This document shows, piece by piece, positions 55,309 to 64,000 of a DNA stretch of 64,000 bases. Numbering within the stretch: position 1 is the stretch's first letter; each line of letters starts with the position of its first letter. Origin of the DNA: Aspidapion aeneum (lineage: Eukaryota > Arthropoda > Insecta > Coleoptera > Brentidae); contig OY755040.1 in assembly GCA_963576565.1 (NCBI GenBank), forward strand, positions 86,025,522 through 86,089,521, read 5' to 3'. A model generated the notes under the pieces. The model saw only the letters and a program-made list of their open reading frames with translations. It was not told the origin of the DNA and did no database searches. The position numbers were made by a program, and so were the translations under genes.

Positions 55309-55444
55309 TTCCACTCGCCAAAAACATAATAGGTTTTTCTAACGTAATTAAAAACACCGAAAACGATTAGACCGCTAAAATCCCGGGTCTAATTAAAAGA
55401 AAAAAAATAATAACTAATTCTAAACTAAGAGCAAGAGGTTCGAC

Positions 55445-57853
55445 CTATTGCTCAGGCAAAGGACATAATTTTACTACGGGACGTTGTAAGGTGCCAAATT
55501 GAGTTTTGACAGTTACAACGCGAACGATTCCATCTTCATCCGGATGGACGCGCATTACACGACCGAGAACCCACTCTCGGGGTGGTTTTTGTTCATTTTT
55601 AATAACGACGAGTTTGTTTGGAGCTTTAACAGCAATATGAAAGCATGAAGGCTTTTCTTCAGCCGCAGCTTCGGGAAGTTTATCCAAGATGATAGCTGGT
55701 TGGTCTGGCCAGCTGCTGTAGTCTTGAACTAGAAATTCGGGACCATGCCACCACAGTGGATGTTCGAGTAGCTCTAAAGGAGATACTCCTCTAGAGGCAC
55801 AATCAGCCGCATTTAAGGCTGTAGGTACATATTTCCATGATTGGATAGGAACAACCTCTTGGATGTGGGCGACCCTGTTGGCCACAAATGTCTTCCAGCG
55901 GTGGGGAGAGCTGGTTAGCCAAGCTAATGCCACTTGCGAGTCTGACCAAGCGTAGACCGCGTCGAATGTAAGTAAGTTACTATAGGAATCTTTGACAAAT
56001 TGCAAGAGATTGCTTAACAAATAAGCAGAACAAAGTTCTAAGCGTGCCATAGATTGAGTCTTGAGTGGCGCCACCTTTGATTTTGCCATGATGAGACAAG
56101 TTTCTATTTTTCCTATATGAGTAGTGAAACGAAAATATATACAACAACCATACCCTATGGTACTGGCGTCGCAAAAAGCATGAATTTCTAATCGTGAATA
56201 TTTATCAGAAATGATTAAGCGTGGAAGCTGTATTTTAGAAAGTGAGGGTAGCTCTTGTTTAAATCCCAAATATCTACAATAACTTCAGGAGCTATTTCAT
56301 CCCAATCTCGCTTGGAGATGAAGATTTGTTGCGAAATGTGTTTTGCAAGCAGAACAACAGGAGAAAGGAAACCCTGAACATCAAAGATTCTAGCGATTTG
56401 AGATAGCACATTTCTTTTAGTACAAATAGCTTCAATAGGAGTACAAGAGTAAGTAAAACAATCAAGTGTAGGATTCCACTGAAGACCCAGGACTTTTATG
56501 TAGTCCGGACCCTCGGTATCAAAACTTATTTTCCTGTGAGAGCTTGGTACGGAAGCAAGAAGAGCTGGGTGGTTACTAGCCCATTTCCGAAGTTCAAAGT
56601 TTCCCTTTTTTAATAAGGAAATAAGTTCTGCTTGTAAATGAAGTGCTGAGGCGACAGAATCGGCGCCGCTCACAATCATCCACATATACGGACTCTTGAA
56701 GTACTTGGGATCCAAGGGGGTGGTTCTCCCTTTCAAGGGTAGCTAACTCTTTAATAGTTCGTAAGGCTAAGTAGGGTGCAGAAGAAACACCAAAAGTGAC
56801 TCGATCTAGAGTGTACTCTTTAATTTCCTCAGCCTTAGAAAAACGCCAAAGGAATCTCTGATAGTTCCTATGTTCAGGAGTTATAATAATTTGATTATAC
56901 ATTAGACGAATGTCTGAAATAAAACAAACAGGATATGTTCTAAATTTTAATAAAATTGCAGATAAATCTTGATGCAGTTTGGGACCAGGAAAGAGTGTTT
57001 CGTTAAGGCTGACGCCCTTAGACCCTTTTGCACTGGCGTCCCAGACTACCCGTACTGATAAGGTAGAACTGGTATCAGATTTTCGAACACAGTAGTGTGG
57101 CAAATAAAAAGCTGATTGAGAACAATAATCTGAGCGAGGCACTTCAGAAATGAAGTTCTGCTCGAGATATTCGTTTATAAACTTAGAATATGCAAGGTGC
57201 AAATCTGGATTTTTATAAAGCCGGGACTCCAGATAGGTGAAACGCCGAAGGGCTTGTGAATGTGTGCCACCAAAGCCCGGTTGGGGATGTTTGAATGGAA
57301 GTGATACTACAAATCTTCCTGATGATTCCCTAGAAACAGTTTTCTTATATATATTTTCACATTTAATTTCATCAGGAGACAAAACATTGCATAACTTGGG
57401 TGGTTGTTCGATTTCCCAGAATTTTTGCAAAATCACATCTACCTGAGGTTCTAGTGAAATATGATAGCTAAGAAGGGGATCACGAAAACTAGATGTAGAA
57501 ACTTTGCCTTGTAAAATCCAGCCAAAGACGGTCTCTAGTGCAACAGGCTGGTCGTGACTACCGAAGATGCGTCCAGGACCTAGCATGTAGGCTACTAGAT
57601 CTGCACCTAACAGGAGGTCGATAGAACCAGGTCTGTGTAGTTTACTGTCAGCCATAGATAAGCCTTTGATATATGACAAACTGGAAATGTCAACAGAAGT
57701 TCTAGGTTGACATGCAATTACAGAAGGCAATATGATAGCTTCAAATGTAAAGGTTGGCTCAGGTTTATCTTTTGGCCTGATGAGACAATGAGTAATTCCT
57801 TTAGCATATGAAGTGACGCCATTGATTCCTTGGATAGGAACTGAATAATGCTA
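55445..57853 (-). pseudogene. pol: BEL/Pao RT, RNase H and C-terminal DUF5641-like region, broken and lacking integrase
   Basis: After a TAG (57851-57853) that interrupts an otherwise continuous frame, RT follows with VWDASAKGSKGVSLNETLFP, FISDIRLMYNQIIITPEHRN, TFGVSSAPYLALRTI and SVYVDD. A one-base frameshift directly after YVDD (near 56,690) and another near 56,262 split the rest. RNase H shows EIHAFCDASTIGYGCCIYF and WSDSQVALAWL. The frame then goes from PLWWHGPEFL straight to PPREWVLGRVMRVHPDEDG and RPVVKLCPLP, the domain that normally follows integrase. Confidence 0.85.
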
Positions 57854-59112
57854 TCGTTTTAACCCTAAGCGATTTACACAGGGTTCAGAAATTAAAGTCA
57901 CCATACTTCCGGAATCAAGAAGTACTCGTACTGTACAAAAATTGCCATGACCATCCTGAATTTCAACCTCTGCTGTGGGTAACAGACAAGTAAACTTGTA
58001 GTTGGTCGATGAGCATGTATTCACTGAGTCCGGTTGGGTCGAGTAAGTGCTGCTTTTTGATTGTAGCTGAGTGGCTGGAAAATATAGCTGAGTAGCTGAC
58101 TGTGTATGATGCTGATTAGCATGTGTAGGTTGCTGCTGTATAGCCGGTTGCATACCTACAGATGATTGGGAAACGCCTGATATAGACTGTAGCTGAGTAG
58201 CTGGGAATTGTAGCTGAGTAGCTGAAAACTGATTGTTAGCAGGAAGCTGTTGTTGCCGATAGTTAGATGTAACTAAATAGCTCTGTGGTGATGAGGATAG
58301 CTGAGTAGCTGTGGATACTGGTTGTAGCTGAGAAGCTTGTCGAGTTTTCAGATCAAGTTTTTTGTATAACATATTAAATGTTAAAAAACTCCAAGCCTCA
58401 ATTTTAAATTTAAGAGCCTTGAGAGCTAAAAGATTTTCTGAGAAAGTGTCAACGAGATGACGCATGTCTTTAGAACTAGGGTAAGTTTTTAAACATGGAG
58501 CTTCATAAAATGAATTGAAATAAAATGTTGCCAATATTCTTTTGTTTTGATAACGTTCCTGTAACATGTCATAACAAATATAATAGTTTTCCTCTGAGAT
58601 AACGACATTTTTAATGAGATTCAGAGGTTCACCTGTCAAACGAGTTAATAAATACCTGAATTTTTCAATGCCTGGTATATCTGTATTATGACAGAGACTA
58701 TTATATAACTGAAAAAATGTAGAAAATGTTTTCAAATCGCCGTTCCATTGAGGGACAGAAATATCTAACTTTAGACATGGTCGGTTAACATTTGAAGAAG
58801 AATGTTCTTGACTTACCAAAGGCGATGGCCCTGGGATCAAGCCTAAACCTGATTTTTTAGAGCGGATTTCCCACAAAGAACTGTCACAAGAAGCTCCTCA
58901 AATGCTGCCTCAGTAATGAGAGAAATAATTTCATTGTGTATTTCCTGAAACTGATCATATATGGAGTCTACAAATTCCATACGCGCCAACAGGTTTTGTT
59001 TATAAAATGTATCAGCTGTTTTATTGTTAGCATAATCACTGATTTCTTGCATCTGTGCAAGAGGTATTTTTCGTCGAAGCACTAGTTTCGCGATTTTATC
59101 TTTATCTGACAT
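57851..59112 (-). pseudogene. gag: BEL/Pao gag and protease region
   Basis: ATG 59112 opens MSDKDKIAKLVLRRKIPLAQ. A frame change near 58,860 leads to the DUF1759-type core (PQWNGDLKTFSTFFQLYNSL, LTRLTGEPLNLIKN). A Gln/Ser/Thr-rich linker has repeats of SATQLQFPATQLQ. The retropepsin-type active site is in TVRVLLDSGSMVTLIS. In autonomous BEL elements gag and pol form one frame; here both the frame change and the terminal TAG are lesions or would require recoding. Confidence 0.8.
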
Positions 59113-59555
59113 TTTTATTTACTAAAGAAAATAGGTTTTTTAAATAAAAATGTACTTACCACAAAAATATTTACAACAAACAGGTGGTGGACCGCGCTGC
59201 AAATGAACCGTACGCGAAACATGAAATTTTCTTTATTTTAAAAAAAAATTGAGATTAACCACAGTTGTTTTTGTGTGGTTAGAAGCACACGACGTCACAC
59301 GTAGATGTGTTCAATGTTGAGTGCAAATTCACGGGAGATTTGTTTGAGTGGAACTCTGAACCTGCGTTAGACAAAGATAGAATATGATTCGATCATTTCG
59401 AATGACTTTAACGGAATCGAATTAGTTTTGCACGTGTTAAGGATGAGTTGGGTGACCTTGTGCAAACCCCAAACGATCACACCTAATTATGAATTTAATT
59501 TTTAATTAATTTTTATGTGCTGGTTACCTATCACATCTGGTTCGAGAGGCCAAAA

Positions 59556-60039
59556 TGTTCGCTCTAGGCGTAATTCAAAGGACCGTAAATTATTTCCAAT
59601 AGGATTTACCTATTGGTTTGCTGGAATGATATAAAAGTTTAGAAAAAACTATGTCGGACGCACAAGATTGCTGGCACTTACCCCTTAATCTCGTCGGCGC
59701 TGCTTTTGGTTGGCCAACCCTTCGATGTTCTTGTAGCCCTTTTTCCAGCTTGCACACACTAGTGAAAATATGTCGAAAGACAGTAATTAAATTTTAATTA
59801 TAAGTACAAGAAAATTGTTGGCAGCATGCCGGTATCGCAGATTTGGCCCAAGTCATTTTTCGTCGTCACAGGTATGGGGCGCGCAGGTGCTGGGGCAGAC
59901 CTGTGCGTCATGATTTCGCGCGCTTATTTGAATTTTAAAAACTAAGAATATTTTACGGTACTCTGAAAGCAGCCGAAAACGATTAATTAAAACTAAAAAT
60001 TATAAATAAGAAAAAAATGCAGAACGTCAGTTCCCGACA
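59556..60039 (-). repeat. BEL/Pao 5' LTR
   Basis: 484 bp; on the minus strand it starts TGTCGGGAACTGACG and ends AGCGAACA. The next minus-strand bases, TTTTGGCCTCTCGAACC, include a TGG-starting primer-binding site; I cannot assign the tRNA. Confidence 0.93.
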
Positions 60040-62010
60040 ATAGGTTTTTCAAAATTTTCTTAAAAACTACACTTTTTAGGAAAAAATATGTAGTATACTT
60101 TATTGTAGAACATAACATTTTTTTAAAAACTTTATTAAAATGTCGGGTTGTTGCCATATTTAAGGCTTCAGGGGCGTACTAATATAAACTTATTTTCAAA
60201 AATAACTGAAATAATCCTTGCATATTTAAATATATTTTCTAACTAAGATTTTCACAAAAAAATGTGCCTTTAATCTTTATTGAGGATAAACAATTTCTTT
60301 TTATATGATATATTATAAAGTGAGGTTAATATTTCAAAAAGGTTCGTAATTTATACCTACTAAAATAAAATGTTTCCAAATTAAAATAAACTGTTTTTTG
60401 ATTAGATTAGATATTTTCATTTATCTAAATAAGTTCTTTAAAGCAAAAAAACACCGGTGGTTGTAAGGGGAGGCGGCATAGGGGCCATGGCCCCCCTAAG
60501 CAATATTTTTGTGCAGAAAGTAACAGTAGTAACTTTGACACAGGTGTAACAAAAATAATATTTTTTGGTAATTATTGCAATTTACGGACGCCCCTGTAGA
60601 GTTTTCTATAATATGGGTCACATTTTGTGACACACTGTTTAAAAGGACATTTTATTATCGGGCCGCCGCCGAAGCCATAAAAGGTCGAAAGTACAAAAGG
60701 TCGAAAAAAAATCGACAAGGCAAAATATTAAAAATAGAAATTTACTGTATCAAGTCGAATTGACCTGTCCAGTCGATGTGGACCCGCGGCCGTACTTTCG
60801 ATCTTTTGTACTTTCGATCATTTGTACTTTCGACCTTTTGTATTTTCGACCTTTTGTACTTTCGGCCTTATTTTTTCGACCTTTTGTACTTTCGACCTTT
60901 TATCCGCCGCTCTTTATTATCCACCGAAAAGACACAAAATTGATTAGTTTGGATTGATCTTAAATAATTTCTTTAAAGTAATAACACCACTGGAGCGGTA
61001 AATATAAAATAACTTCCACTTTGTTATACACCATTTAAAAGGAAATTTCATTGGCTATGACGAAGTATGCAACACATTTTTTGATAAAGAGATTGGTTTT
61101 TAAGAAAATTGAATAAAACGTATGAAAAACATTTTTTTTTAATGATTTGTTGAGATCACCCCCATTGACGGACGTCGCTGAAGAGTTTGCTATAAGTCAA
61201 ACCCCACCGAGTTTCACATCTTTAAAAAGGGAATTTCCCTGTCTACAAAAAAGTATAGAACAAATTCATGTTAAGCTTAGTTTTTGAGAAAATTAGATAA
61301 AACCTGTAACAAAAATGGTTTATTTTCTGTTTTTTCAAAATTAATTTAATTTACGGATGCCCCTGAAGTTTTATTTCTATAACCGATTTAATCATGTTAT
61401 ACGTAATTTTAAAGAAAATTTTATTGAGTATACCAAAATGTAATAATTGGTTTTCTGTAGATATTAGTTTTTTAAAAAATTAAATAAATCTTGGAAAAAA
61501 CATAGGTATTTCTTCAACTTTTTTTAATTACTTCAATTAACGGACGCCGCTGGAGAGCTTGTTATTAGTCTAACTTTATTAAGTTATACCATGTTAAAAA
61601 GGGAATTTTATTGTCTATAATAAAGTATATTATACATTTTTCACTTAGAAGATTAGTTTTTAAGAAAATTTGAAAAAACCTCAAACTTTCAGATTATGGG
61701 GGGTCTGGGGGGGTTTTTGGCGGTTTTTGCAGCCATTAAAAAAAATTATATGTTATTTTTTTTAAATTATACAAATATATATTTTTAATGTACACCTGTG
61801 ACAATTTGGGCTTTCCAGCGGCAATTTAAAATTCCGCCGCCATTTTGGCCGCCATCTTAAATATCTCAGCCCCTATCAATATTTTGAGTTGGCAAAAGGG
61901 ATATTCGGATTCAGCGGGGTTAAAATATGGGGAATTGCCCATTTGCCAAAAAGTAATATTAGATGCTCCTAGAAAGTGGATTTTCCCGAATCTTGCCTGA
62001 ACTAAAAGGG
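60040..62010. repeat. Diverged tandem repeats of about 190 bp
   Basis: A recurring phrase, 'AATTTACGGACGCCCCTG(A/G)AGAGTT...TATAA' followed by 'TTAAAAAGGGAATTTTATTGTCTA' and 'TAGTTTTTAAGAAAATT', appears near 60,580, 61,165, 61,350 and 61,545. Related units lie left of the BEL insertion (54,640-54,820). The region is non-coding. Confidence 0.55.
60660..60912. mobile_element. MITE with 16-bp minisatellite and 9-bp target duplication
   Basis: It is flanked by TTTATTATC on both sides (60651-60659 and 60913-60921). The termini share ATAAAAGGTCGAAAGTAC and CAAAAGGTCGAAAA in inverse orientation, with GC-rich tips (GGGCCGCCGCC / CCGCCGCTC). The right half repeats TACTTTCGACCTTTTG about six times. 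A 9-bp duplication suggests a Mutator-like type. Non-coding. Confidence 0.7.
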
Positions 62011-62600
62011 GCTCATCAACATTTTATTAAAATTTTTTATATTTTTACATTGTGTAGAATTTTTAAGTTCTATTGCTCCATACTCCAGAAACTAGAAATA
62101 AAGTGCAGATATATTTTCTATTAAAATTAAGGCGTACAAGGAAAGAAGGTGCTTAAAAACACCTGGAAATTGCTCTCCTGTAAAAAAGAATAAATGTTCA
62201 TGAGCCCCTTTTTCCTGTGTACCTTTTGTATGCATTTGGACAAAATTTTTGCTAGTGATCAGCCCCTCAAAAATATTAAAAAATAAAAAAAATTCATTTG
62301 TTTCAGGGTTACAGTAGTAAACCAGTACCTACATAGAACCCAGAACTGTCTAGAGGAAATGCTGAGAACACGAAAAGGGCTAGAGTGGATATGAATTTTA
62401 AGTTTATCATTTTGTGTTTTGATGAGCTCCAAAAACAATAGAAAATATTCCCCCAAAAATTGTAACATATGCCGTATTCCATTGGGAAAATGAGTGCAGC
62501 ACTGGTGGTGCACTGACACTGAAACGGTGCTGTCAAAAATTTGCACCGAGTGCAGTTTCAATGGAACACGCGGAAAATGAAAAATCGCACTCGTGTGGTA

Positions 62601-62649
62601 TAAGGTCACTATATCACGAAGTTCCTAACATCATGATATAGTGACCTTA
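62601..62649. mobile_element. 49-bp micro-element with exact 8-bp target duplication
   Basis: The ends are TAAGGTCACTATATCA and its near-inverse TGATATAGTGACCTTA, with only 17 bases between them. The flanks are GTGTGGTA on both sides (62593-62600 and 62650-62657). The ends match those of the 4.04-kb hAT-like element at 36730-40770 (TAAGGTCACTAGATCACGAA). Confidence 0.85.
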
Positions 62650-63681
62650 GTGTGGTATGCCATAATGAGCTGTAGAACTTCTTTTTTATTCTTGCTTTAA
62701 GCAACGTTAATATAACATTTTCTTGCAAATAATTTTTTATAGTATATCCATTATGAATAGGGCAAATTGATTATGCAAAAATCTCATTTTTGGAAAAAAT
62801 GTCACACAACCTGTAGTTTTATCAGGCCAACGACGATATCCATTTTTATTTGTTTCAAAGTTACACGCCGATAAATATTATCCTAAGATAAATAAAATTC
62901 GTCAAATAAATAAATAATGATTTTATTTAAAAAAAGTTAATAAGAATATTTTAAAAATGCAGGCTTGTGCTCGTATACCAACAGATAGAGTAGTTATCTA
63001 TATTTCGCGCTTGTTTTTCAAAAAACCCTAACCAGAAGTGTACTTTATGCTCCCAAAATTTGAACATAAGTATTCGAAACACCCTGTATACATATATGAT
63101 ATTTCACAAGTTTCTTTCAACTAAACCTAACTTTCCTGCCTTGCAGAATTTGGTCAAAAACATGTTGTTCAAAATCCATTTGTTCGAAAGTAATATTAAT
63201 ACTTCAATAACATTTTCTTGAAAAGGAAAATTATTTAAAAACATTTCCTTCAAACAAAAAATTGTTTGAAAACATTTTATTAAAATTTTTTTGTTGAAAA
63301 ACATTTTCTTTGAAAGTCATTTTTTTTTCATAAGGAAAATTGTTCAAAAAAGTTTTTGAAGAAAATATTTTTGAACAAATTTCCATTCAGCAAGAACATA
63401 ACCTAACCTAACAGCTAAGCGTAAGGGTGTTTTAACATACCATAAAAATGGCAAGACATGTGCCTCAGCGTTAATGGGGTTTCGTCCCCCTTGTTCTTTT
63501 TTTGGACAAAATTGAGGCTACTTGAATTTATTTATGAGGAATTCTGCAGTGCTCATCTCGAGCCGAAAGTGTTTCTTGAACTAAAAAATACATTTATTTT
63601 TACTTATAATCATAGCTGCCAGAAAACCCCAACTGTCGGAAAATTAGCCCCAGTCAACCAGATCCATACAAATCTACTTAC

Positions 63682-63852
63682 CTGTTTGTTGTTAAATCGG
63701 TAAACCACATTTTCAATAAAGTTTTTTATTTTTGGGGTTTCCGTTCTCATTGTTTTTATTGCACAGAACTGTTCTTCTTCATCTTCATCGCTGCTACTAC
63801 TTAGCAGCGAAGAAAATAATAAAAAATCGCTAACAACTTTATTTTCACTCAT
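63682..63852 (-). pseudogene. Isolated first exon of a PIF/Harbinger-like transposase
   Basis: ATG 63852 opens MSENKVVSDFLLFSSLLSSS, followed by an acidic run and PKIKNFIENVVYRFNNKQ, which resembles the start of insect Harbinger transposases ('KI-x-N-[YF]-[VI]-E-x-VV'). A consensus donor CAG|GTAAGT follows at 63682/63681. No further exon is visible to the left, so this is probably a remnant in a deleted element. Confidence 0.4.
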
Positions 63853-64000
63853 TTTTACATCCCATGACAATAATAAGCGTTTAAAATTAATGGCGGGAAA
63901 AAGTTTTCGGTGCGGCACGAGCCCTCAGAGCCGGTGTCAAAAAAGCCGCACTCAGTGCAAAACTGAATTCATAAGTTCCTCAATGGAATACGAAAACTGA

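Larger units (their letters stand above)
54827..60039 (-). mobile_element. BEL/Pao LTR retrotransposon, integrase-deleted
   Basis: Two LTRs (54827-55308 and 59556-60039) are about 98% alike and the 5-bp flanks are ATAGG on both sides (54822-54826 and 60040-60044). Coding frames on the minus strand give a DUF1759-type gag, aspartic protease, RT, RNase H and a C-terminal DUF5641-like domain. The integrase core that should lie between the last two is missing. At 5,213 bp it is shorter than autonomous BEL elements. It inserted into old tandem-repeat DNA. Confidence 0.9.
52681..62345. mobile_element. 9.7-kb element with ~330-bp inverted ends, containing nested repeats
   Basis: The left end (52681-53010: TTCCGGGTTCTATGTAGGTA, ACTGGTTTACTACTGTAA) matches the reverse complement of 62010-62345. 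The arms share TATGAAGGGTACA, the poly-T/AGCACCTT segment and TCTGGAGTATT. Inside lie a 1.4-kb palindrome with minisatellite arms, old tandem repeats and a BEL/Pao element. No element-encoded protein was recognised and no target duplication found. Confidence 0.65.
62473..63992 (-). mobile_element. Harbinger-like TIR element (partly degraded)
   Basis: CGTATTCCATTGGG at the left is mirrored by CTCAATGGAATACG at 63979-63992. Subterminal words such as GAGTGCAGCAC and GCACTGAGTGCGGC also match in inverse. It contains one minus-strand exon resembling the start of a PIF/Harbinger transposase, a 49-bp insertion, and otherwise non-coding DNA with repeated GAAAACATTTTCTT-type words (63,150-63,370). The window ends 8 bp beyond its edge. 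Confidence 0.5.

Overview
The window is AT-rich, intron-bearing eukaryotic DNA dominated by transposable elements. The mix of an env-bearing errantivirus, a BEL/Pao element, Tc1/mariner, pogo and hAT-like elements, jockey- and R2-like LINEs and a Polinton points to an insect with a repeat-rich genome. I cannot name the species, and I see no host housekeeping gene, tRNA or rRNA.

1-17384: a complete Polinton/Maverick (adintovirus-like) element, 307-17288 (16,982 bp). It has 222-bp terminal inverted repeats (TIRs) that begin AG and an exact 6-bp target duplication ACAGAG (301-306 and 17289-17294). It interrupts the C-terminal coding region of an R2-like LINE. It carries the expected set of genes: integrase, packaging ATPase, adenain-type protease, penton, major capsid protein and a protein-primed DNA polymerase B whose gene is split by a 105-bp intron. 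It also carries a phospholipase A2 minor capsid protein, a fibre-like protein, a possible OB-fold protein and several unknowns. Most genes look intact. The best candidate for new biology is a -1 ribosomal frameshift signal (A AAA AAC, 7-nt spacer, 6-bp hairpin at 5915-5946) joining the PLA2 gene to a protease frame that has no usable AUG before its conserved start. The TIRs also hold arrays of TCAAGGTCA, the half-site bound by FTZ-F1/ERR-type nuclear receptors.

17385-31660: non-coding repeat country. It holds a ~4-kb foldback palindrome, MITEs, a GACGT-rich nest of three elements, and several copies of a hairpin-ended element carrying a CTGT microsatellite. Two of these copies lie head to head around a (CCGAA)n array (~353 bp) and a perfect (GACA)n array (~1.69 kb). 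31661-41611: a THAP-like fragment, a ~1.1-kb (TTCGG)n array next to hairpins, a near-perfect 428-bp palindrome, and a LINE split by a 4.04-kb hAT-like element with 8-bp target duplications.

41612-52074: a Tc1/mariner-type transposon with long TIRs and a DUF4817-type transposase gene. A degraded errantivirus (42813-50727) and a pogo element have inserted into it. 52681-62345: a large inverted-repeat element containing a palindrome with minisatellite arms and a BEL/Pao element (54827-60039, TSD ATAGG) that has lost its integrase. 62473-63992: a Harbinger-like element whose copy contains a 49-bp micro-element with an exact 8-bp target duplication.
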